Below are positions 6,057 to 10,661 of a DNA stretch of 10,661 nt, piece after piece (position 1 is the first letter of the stretch; each line of letters starts with the position of its first letter). The notes beneath the pieces were generated by a model. It was not told the DNA's origin, searched no databases, and saw only the letters and a program-made list of their open reading frames with translations. The DNA comes from Anaerolineae bacterium (GTDB taxonomy: Bacteria; Chloroflexota; Anaerolineae; JAFGEY01). The DNA lies in contig JAFGJF010000585.1 of assembly GCA_016929205.1 (NCBI GenBank), positions 1 through 10,661 of the forward strand, written 5' to 3'. The position numbers were made by a program, and so were the translations under genes.

Positions 6057-7453
6057 GCGTCCGTACGCCTGGGCTGGAGCGCGCGGTCGGGCGGCTGAGT
6101 GCCGTGTTGTCGATCTGTTTTCTGGTCATGACCCTGGGATTGGGCTATTGGGGCTTGGTTCGTGCTCCGGCATTGGTTGAACGTGATGACAATCCGCGCC
6201 GGATCGAAGACGAACGCCGCATCCGTCGAGGTCAGATCCTGGATCGCCAACAAAAAGTGTTGGTACGCAGTGCCCCCGGCAATCTTGGCATCTGGGAACG
6301 CGTGTACGTGGTTCCTGACGCAGCGCCGGTGGTAGGCTATTATTCGATCAACCACGGTACGGGCGGCATCGAACACGCTTACGACGCAGCCATTCGCGGC
6401 GAACGCCTTCTGAACCCGATCGAGCAAGCTCAAGCCGATCTGTTACACTTTTACTCAACCGGCGTCAGCGTGACGCTGACCATCGACCTGGATCTACAAC
6501 AGACCGCGAACACGGCGTTGGACAATCGTACAGGCGCAGTCGTACTGCTCGATGCGTGGAATGGGGACATACTGGTTATGGTCAGCAGGCCGACGTTCGA
6601 TCCCAATACGCTGGAAGAAGACTGGCCACAATTGCAGAATGCCCCGGACAATCCGCTTCTCAATCGGGCAGCGCAAGGGTTATATCCTCCCGGCTCGATC
6701 TTTCAAACCATCACCCTGGCAGCTGCGATCGAAGAGGGACTGGCCACGCCACAGACGACGTTCACCGATACTCTGGGCGTCATTTTGACCGTCGATCCTC
6801 CCATTTCGTGCCCGAACGATCCGCCCAAAACACAGTTCTCACTTGCCGAAGCCTATACCTGGCCGTGCAGCGTGCTCTTTGCTCGCCTGGGATTGGAACT
6901 GGGTGGAGAACAGTTGGCCGATTATGCAACGCGGTTGGGCATTGGCCTTTCTCCTGATTTGCCCATCGAAGTGGCAAGCGGGCAGTTGCTCGCGCGCGGT
7001 GTGTGGAGCAACCTGATTACTGCACGTACGGCGATGGGACAGGGTGAGGTCTTGGTTACGCCATTCGAGATGGCGTTGATGGTTGCAACAGTCGCCAACA
7101 GTGGCATACGCCCTGTGCCCAGACTAGTCCTTGCTGTAGGAGACGATCCGGTTACGCCATCAGCAGAGCCCAAACACGCGCTGGACCCGCAAACGGCACG
7201 CTACATCCAAGCGATCTTGGTCGATACCTTGGCAATAGCCCAACCAAACAGCACGTGGGCAGATGCCGGCGGTCGAGCCGGAGCGGCACAGAGCGGCAGG
7301 CCGGGTGCGCCGCCGCACGCCTGGTTTGTCGGCTTTGCGCCGGTCGACCAGCCACGTTATGCCATCGCCGTTATCGTCGAACACGGACAAGATGGCTGGC
7401 AAGTGGCCGCACCAATCGGGATACAGATCCTGGCTCAGGCGATCACACAGTGA
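6053..7453 (+). CDS. PbpA-like class B penicillin-binding protein with all three catalytic motifs lost
   Basis: A 466-residue protein. One transmembrane helix lies near residues 16-36, a short pedestal includes the RGQILDR motif (59-65), and a penicillin-binding transpeptidase-like domain runs from ~137 to the end. Alignment is unambiguous from conserved landmarks: NRAAQGLYPPGS (204-215), TAMGQGEVLVTP (326-337) and PPHAWFVGFAP (420-430). Yet the catalytic signatures are broken. SxxK is SIFQ (215-218, Lys to Gln), SxN is PCS (271-273) and KTG is RAG (408-410). The nucleophile-position Ser remains, but the general-base Lys is gone, so transpeptidation and penicillin acylation are not expected. 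Class B PBPs also activate their SEDS partner, and that structural role with the adjacent RodA could remain; this is inference. The ATG overlaps the rodA stop as ATGA, and the stop overlaps the next gene as GTGA. The reading frame is intact over the whole length, which argues against simple decay. Confidence 0.9.
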   Translation: MSVRTPGLERAVGRLSAVLSICFLVMTLGLGYWGLVRAPALVERDDNPRRIEDERRIRRGQILDRQQKVLVRSAPGNLGIWERVYVVPDAAPVVGYYSINHGTGGIEHAYDAAIRGERLLNPIEQAQADLLHFYSTGVSVTLTIDLDLQQTANTALDNRTGAVVLLDAWNGDILVMVSRPTFDPNTLEEDWPQLQNAPDNPLLNRAAQGLYPPGSIFQTITLAAAIEEGLATPQTTFTDTLGVILTVDPPISCPNDPPKTQFSLAEAYTWPCSVLFARLGLELGGEQLADYATRLGIGLSPDLPIEVASGQLLARGVWSNLITARTAMGQGEVLVTPFEMALMVATVANSGIRPVPRLVLAVGDDPVTPSAEPKHALDPQTARYIQAILVDTLAIAQPNSTWADAGGRAGAAQSGRPGAPPHAWFVGFAPVDQPRYAIAVIVEHGQDGWQVAAPIGIQILAQAITQ

Positions 7454-8337
7454 AGACGGAAAATCGTATTGTTCCTCAAATTCCACAAGATCGGCGCATT
7501 CGAGTCATCATCGACAGCGACGCCAAAAACGAAATCGACGATCAGTGGGCCATCGCTTTAGCCATTCTTTGCCCCGAACGTTTCGAGATCGAAGGCTTTA
7601 TCGGGGCCAATTTTCTGACCGGCGGGCTGGATAGTGTCGAACAATCGGCACGCGAGATCGAGATGGTTCTGGAAAAAGCCGGAATGGCCAACAGATGGCC
7701 GGTTGTGCGCGGATCGCATCCGATGCAATATCCCGACGTGCCGATCGAGTCGGAAGGCGTCGACTTGATCATCGAAACGGCGATGACAAGCGCGGCCGAG
7801 GATCCGCTGTGGATCGTAGGCCTCGGTGCGGCAACCGATATCGCCTCAGCTTTTCTTAAGGAGCCTCGCATTGTGGATCGCGTCGTCGTTTTCTGGCATT
7901 TTCGCACCAGGTGGCCCGAAAAATGCTACAACTTTAACGTCTTTGGCGACGTACGCGCTGCTCGTCTGGTCTTCCACTCGCCTCTGCCCTTTGTTCTATT
8001 CGATACAGGCACCTACTTGTACTGCCCGATGCAAGAATCAGAGCAGTTTGTTAAGCCCTATGGCGAATTGGGTGCCTATCTGCACGACTATCGTTACAAC
8101 AACGAGTGGTACCAGAGCCCGACAAAAGGGTTCTTTGACCTGGGTGACGTTGCCGCGCTGGTTGATCCCGGCTTGGCGTGCTGGGAAGTGACCGCGTGCC
8201 CTCGCGTGGATTGGGATCTCGACTATCATTTTGATGGCACGATGGGATCCATCCAACGATGCTACCACGTAGATCGGGATCGGACATTCGCTTTACTGTA
8301 CGACAGGTTGAAAACCCATTACGGCCCTGATGCATAG
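7450..8337 (+). CDS. Nucleoside-hydrolase (IUNH)-family protein
   Basis: A 295-residue protein of the inosine-uridine nucleoside N-ribohydrolase superfamily. The N-terminal calcium/ribose-binding signature reads IIDSDAKNEIDDQWA (20-34): the DTD and DD acids of the family are present as D22, D24, D30 and D31, with a five-residue spacer instead of the usual three. NFNVFGDVRAARLVF (161-175) matches the family's EFN-x3-D-x-EAA segment. FFDLGDVAALVDP (228-240) matches the C-terminal (H)D-x4-A-x-LIDP segment, with D230 at the position of a metal ligand. The likely reaction is hydrolysis of a ribonucleoside or related N-glycoside to base plus ribose; the substrate is unknown. The GTG at 7450 forms a GTGA overlap with the PBP-like stop and gives a family-like N-terminus; only a weak ribosome site is visible. 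The gene sits in the same operon as mtnP, another N-glycosidic-bond enzyme, though it is interleaved with cell-wall genes. Confidence 0.82.
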   Translation: MKTENRIVPQIPQDRRIRVIIDSDAKNEIDDQWAIALAILCPERFEIEGFIGANFLTGGLDSVEQSAREIEMVLEKAGMANRWPVVRGSHPMQYPDVPIESEGVDLIIETAMTSAAEDPLWIVGLGAATDIASAFLKEPRIVDRVVVFWHFRTRWPEKCYNFNVFGDVRAARLVFHSPLPFVLFDTGTYLYCPMQESEQFVKPYGELGAYLHDYRYNNEWYQSPTKGFFDLGDVAALVDPGLACWEVTACPRVDWDLDYHFDGTMGSIQRCYHVDRDRTFALLYDRLKTHYGPDA

Positions 8338-8557
8338 CGTCTGGTCGTCGCGACCTGCGTACGCGGCGATCAAAGCATTGCTGGATACCCCTTTGCCGGT
8401 GGGCACGCTGCAAGGGACGGGCACATTCAGTTGGCCGACGAGTGGTGTCCTCTCTGCCGGCACCGTCGGCAAGACCGGCATCACCACGGGCCCGCACCTG
8501 CACTTTGAGTTGCATGACAAGGGAGCACGGGTCGATCCCGAGGCGTATCTGCCCTGA
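8330..8557 (+). pseudogene. Internally deleted remnant of an M23 (LytM-type) metallopeptidase
   Basis: A 75-codon frame joins the two ends of an M23 peptidoglycan-endopeptidase domain. Residues 33-39 (FSWPTSG) match the usual F-x-WP-x-x-G opening of the domain. Residues 46-60 (VGKTGITTGPHLHFE) match the closing G-x-TG-x-STGPHLHFE segment, including the HxH zinc motif, and RVDPEAYLP (67-75) is the typical end. The ~80-90 residues normally between, which carry the first zinc His/Asp pair (HxGxD-type) and most of the beta-sheet, are missing. The junction lies around 8447-8467. The product cannot bind zinc normally. The ATG at 8330 overlaps the preceding stop by 8 nt (ATGCATAG), with no clear ribosome site. 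The frame itself has no stop or shift. It is most likely a relic of an LytM peptidase gene at the end of the cell-wall operon, though a retained mini-protein is possible. Confidence 0.7.
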
Positions 8558-8596
8558 CGTGTGCCAGAGTGAGTACTCACGGTGTTCATCTTGGCA

Positions 8597-8632
8597 AAAA
8601 AAGGCTGCTGCTTGAATGTAGCGGCCTTTTTT
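8597..8632. terminator. Bidirectional rho-independent terminator between convergent genes
   Basis: A 13-bp hairpin has arms AAAAAAGGCTGCT (8597-8609) and AGCGGCCTTTTTT (8620-8632), one T-G wobble and a 10-nt loop. It ends in a T run on the plus strand and, by symmetry, on the minus strand. It lies between the plus-strand operon ending at 8557 and araB ending at 8635 on the minus strand, so it can serve both. Confidence 0.85.
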
Positions 8633-8634
8633 GT

Positions 8635-10308
8635 CTAGCTTTTCCTCACCTGTGCCTTAATTGCTTTCAGTCGTTTCATGACATCGTTCTCACCACGACC
8701 AAAATAATCGTACAGGGTCACATACTCGGCATATAGCTTGTCGTAAACAGCCTGGTTCTGTGGATTCGGTTTGTAACTGACATCCTTGAGACGGGCCATC
8801 GTCTTGGCCGCGTCCAAGATCGTATCATAGCCGCCGCGCGCCGCGCCGGCCGCAACCGCGCCAAACATTGCCGAGCCGAGCGCACCGGCCTGTTCCGTGT
8901 CCGCTACCTTGAACTCGCGCCCGGTCACGTCGGCATAGATTTGCATCAGCAGCTTGTTGCGCCCCGGCAGCCCGCCCGTGGCCACAATCTCATCCACCGC
9001 CACCCCGTTTTCCTCAAAGGCCTCAATGATCACCCGCGTGCCATAAGCTGTGGCTTCGATCAGGGCGCGATAGATCTCTTCCGGTTTGGTCGCCAGCGTT
9101 GCTCCGAGCAGCAGCCCGGTTAAATCCACGTCGACGAGCGTGGAGCGGTTGCCGTTCCACCAGTCAAGGGCGATGAGCCCGCTTTCGCCGACCGCGAGTT
9201 GGGCGGCTTTTTCCTCCAGCAGTTGGTGGATGCCGATCCCACGCGCTTCAGCCTCTTTGTCGTAGGCCGCGGGCACACCATTTTCGATAAACCATGCAAA
9301 ATGGTCGCCCACGCAGCTCTGTCCGGCTTCAAAGCCAAACAGGCCGGGGATGATCCCATCTTCGACAAAACCACACATGCCGGGCACAATCTTTTCCTCT
9401 TTGCCGAGCACCATGTGGCAGGTCGAGGTGCCCATAATCATCACCATGCGCCCCACCTCGGTGACCGTCGCTGCCGGCACGCTGACGTGGGCGTCAACGT
9501 TGGCAATCGCCACGGCCGTGCCGGGCAGCAAGCCCGTCCATGCTGCCGCCTGCTCGGTCAGTTCGCCCGCTTTGTCGCCAATGGGATAAATGTCGCGGCT
9601 CATCTTTTCGTCAACGACGTTCTCAAAGCGCGGATCGAGGGCCTTGAAAAAAGCAGGATCGGGATACCCTTCGCGCTTGGACCAGATCGCCTTGTAACCG
9701 GCCGTGCACGAGTTGCGCTTTTCCTGGCCGGTAAGCTGCCAGATCACCCAGTCGGCCCCTTCGAGCAGCCGGTCGGCGGCGTTGTAAATCTCGGGTGCTT
9801 CATCGAGGATCTGCAGCGCCTTGGAAAAGAACCACTCGGAGCTGATCTTGCCGCCGTAACGATCCAGCCATGCTTCGCCCATCTGGCGTGCCGTCTCGTT
9901 GATCTTGTCCGCTTCGGGCTGGGCAGCGTGATGCTTCCACAGCTTGACCCAGGCATGAGGGTTGTCTTTCCATTCGTCGAGCGTGCACAGCGGCGTGCCA
10001 TCGGCCAGTGTAGGCAGCATTGTGCAGGCCGTAAAGTCGACACCCACGCCGATCACGTCAGCCGGATCGACGCCGCTCTCTTTGAGCACAGCCGGGATGG
10101 CCGTTTGAAAGGTGGCGATGTAATCCATCGGGTTTTGCAGCGCAAAGTCGGGCGGCAGTTTGGCCCCGCTGGTCGGCAGCGTATCGTCAATCACGCTGTC
10201 GGCATAGGGATGGACAAATGTGGCAATCTCGCGCCCGTCGGCGACGTCGACGAGCAGTGCCCGGCCGGACTCGGTGCCAAAGTCAACGCCGATTGCGTAT
10301 TTGGACAT
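8635..10308 (-). CDS. araB: Ribulokinase
   Basis: A 557-residue FGGY-family sugar kinase, close to the ~565 residues of E. coli AraB. It phosphorylates L-ribulose to L-ribulose-5-phosphate with ATP, the second step of L-arabinose breakdown, in the cytoplasm. Signatures are the N-terminal phosphate-binding [15 protein letters not shown] (7-21), the AraB-type substrate segments [11 protein letters not shown] and [25 protein letters not shown] in the C-terminal ATPase half, WWNGNRS, and [19 protein letters not shown] near the ATP site. The WKHH and DFTACTM segments distinguish AraB from xylulo- and glycerol kinases. The start at 10308 is set by AGGAGG on the minus strand five nt upstream; a further in-frame start 14 codons earlier lacks family similarity. 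The gene converges on the cell-wall operon and shares its terminator. No other arabinose genes are in the window. A CATAAT -10-like box (minus strand, 10365-10370) is the only promoter trace seen. Confidence 0.95.
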   Translation of the reverse strand: MSKYAIGVDFGTESGRALLVDVADGREIATFVHPYADSVIDDTLPTSGAKLPPDFALQNPMDYIATFQTAIPAVLKESGVDPADVIGVGVDFTACTMLPTLADGTPLCTLDEWKDNPHAWVKLWKHHAAQPEADKINETARQMGEAWLDRYGGKISSEWFFSKALQILDEAPEIYNAADRLLEGADWVIWQLTGQEKRNSCTAGYKAIWSKREGYPDPAFFKALDPRFENVVDEKMSRDIYPIGDKAGELTEQAAAWTGLLPGTAVAIANVDAHVSVPAATVTEVGRMVMIMGTSTCHMVLGKEEKIVPGMCGFVEDGIIPGLFGFEAGQSCVGDHFAWFIENGVPAAYDKEAEARGIGIHQLLEEKAAQLAVGESGLIALDWWNGNRSTLVDVDLTGLLLGATLATKPEEIYRALIEATAYGTRVIIEAFEENGVAVDEIVATGGLPGRNKLLMQIYADVTGREFKVADTEQAGALGSAMFGAVAAGAARGGYDTILDAAKTMARLKDVSYKPNPQNQAVYDKLYAEYVTLYDYFGRGENDVMKRLKAIKAQVRKS

Positions 10309-10313
10309 GGTAG

Positions 10314-10319
10314 CCTCCT
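10314..10319 (-). promoter_or_regulatory. Ribosome binding site fixing the araB start
   Basis: On the minus strand this reads AGGAGG, with a five-nt spacer to the ATG whose complement is at 10306-10308. It supports the 557-residue product. Confidence 0.85.
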
Positions 10320-10468
10320 GTTGAGTTAAAAGTTGCAAGGTGCAAGTCAAAGTTGGGTGTGCAGATTATGGAAAAAGAGAGTAAAGACGTGGCCCAAGGA
10401 GCCACCCCTTATCATCAAGATTTTACTCGAAACTGGCATTGGGCGCAAACGAGGATGTTAACCCTACA

Positions 10469-10485
10469 CTATAGAGTTTCTATAG
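10469..10485. promoter_or_regulatory. Perfect inverted repeat, candidate operator
   Basis: CTATAGA and TCTATAG arms of 7 nt flank a 3-nt GTT spacer. The 17-nt dyad, in the AT-rich divergent intergenic region, has the size and symmetry of a dimeric repressor site. It could control araB, the right-hand gene or both. The regulator is unknown. Confidence 0.35.
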
Positions 10486-10546
10486 ACTTAACTGGTATAC
10501 CCTCTGTGCTAATATGAGTGAGACAACTTTACTCCGGAAATTAGTG

Positions 10547-10552
10547 TATAAT
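10547..10552 (+). promoter_or_regulatory. -10 box for the right-edge gene
   Basis: A perfect TATAAT lies 23 nt before the ATG at 10576. No convincing -35 element is seen at the right spacing (best candidates have four matches and wrong distance). Transcription from here would give a ~17-nt leader containing the AAGGA ribosome site (10565-10569). Confidence 0.45.
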
Positions 10553-10575
10553 GGAGGGCGGAGAAAGGACCGACT

Positions 10576-10661
10576 ATGTCTCACGAACAAACGACCGAGC
10601 AACAACAGCAACAAGGTGAACGCGAAACCAAGATCCCTGATCCTGAGGTGGTGCTGAAGGC
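10576..10661 (+). CDS. N-terminus of a gene cut by the window edge; possibly an IS3-type OrfA transposase subunit
   Basis: Only 28 complete codons are visible. They begin MSHEQTTEQQQQQGER, a Gln/Glu-rich polar leader, and continue KIPDPEVVLKA. AAGGA at 10565-10569, six nt before the ATG, and a TATAAT box at 10547 support a real start. The P-DPEV-x-x-KA sequence after a polar N-terminus resembles, from memory, the start of IS3-family OrfA-type helix-turn-helix proteins, in which a KRRRFTAEYK-like segment follows. That segment would fall just outside the window, so the product call is tentative. The coding call is firmer than the function. Confidence 0.6.
   Translation, partial: MSHEQTTEQQQQQGERETKIPDPEVVLK

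Larger units (their letters stand above)
10309..10575. other. Divergent intergenic region upstream of araB
   Basis: These 267 nt carry no gene I can support. The region is AT-rich compared with the flanking genes, as expected of a two-way regulatory region. It holds the araB ribosome site, a tandem 7-nt near-repeat TGCAAGG/TGCAAGT (10334-10347), an inverted repeat at 10469-10485 and a TATAAT box at 10547-10552. If the right-hand gene is an insertion-sequence transposase, the element's left end should also lie here, but I cannot define it. Confidence 0.5.

Noticed and set aside
7255..7449. A 65-codon in-frame upstream extension of the nucleoside-hydrolase gene
   Set aside because: It overlaps the conserved end of the PBP-like gene and its Arg-rich translation is a shadow. 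The GTGA overlap at 7450 gives a sensible start.
8569..8580. Perfect 12-nt palindrome GTGAGTACTCAC between the M23 remnant and the terminator
   Set aside because: Two or three perfect 12-nt palindromes are expected by chance in 10 kb, and its place after the last gene gives no regulatory role.
9199..10329. A 376-codon open frame on the plus strand opposite araB
   Set aside because: It is antisense to a clear ribulokinase gene. Its translation shows no family signature and the composition is that expected from the complementary strand of a GC-rich gene.

Overview
The window looks like chromosome of a Chloroflexota bacterium, probably the Anaerolineae/Caldilineae side. This is an inference from features, not a taxonomic search. 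The supporting signs are a Thr-Pro-rich linker in a surface protein, a secreted protein whose C-terminus ends in an aromatic-PLLL-type tail, and a DUF3662-FHA / FHA / RodA / PBP cell-wall cluster resembling the actinobacterial fhaA-fhaB-pstP-rodA-pbpA region. Genes are tightly packed, with stop/start overlaps of 4 to 14 nt.

Layout. (1) 1-1563: the 3' end of a Thr/Pro-linker protein overlaps by 8 nt a membrane-anchored metallophosphoesterase. (2) A good sigma70-type promoter sits on the end of the phosphoesterase gene and drives a secreted protein of unknown function (1603-2313). (3) 2359-3644: two FHA genes (fhaA-like and membrane-anchored fhaB-like) overlap by ATGA. (4) 3887-8557: a chain of overlapping genes encodes methylthioadenosine phosphorylase (mtnP), a RodA/FtsW SEDS glycosyltransferase, a class B PBP-like protein, a nucleoside-hydrolase-family protein and a 75-codon remnant of an M23 peptidase. 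(5) A bidirectional hairpin terminator (8597-8632) separates this chain from a convergent ribulokinase gene, araB (8635-10308, minus strand). (6) A 267-nt divergent intergenic region contains a perfect inverted repeat. It leads to the first 28 complete codons of a plus-strand gene cut by the window edge, possibly an IS3-type OrfA.

The most notable observation is the PBP-like protein next to RodA. It keeps the class B PBP fold signatures (RGxIxDR, YPPGS, MGQG, HAWFVGFAP), but all three transpeptidase motifs are broken: SxxK is SIFQ, SxN is PCS and KTG is RAG. It is predicted to be a non-catalytic partner of RodA. The same operon also carries a peptidoglycan-hydrolase remnant that has lost its middle zinc-binding part. 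The kinase/phosphatase genes expected in this kind of cluster are absent, and mtnP occupies the pstP position. Together these suggest a cell-wall operon being remodelled or partly decaying, mixed with purine/nucleoside salvage genes.

No tRNA, rRNA, CRISPR array or complete insertion sequence was seen.
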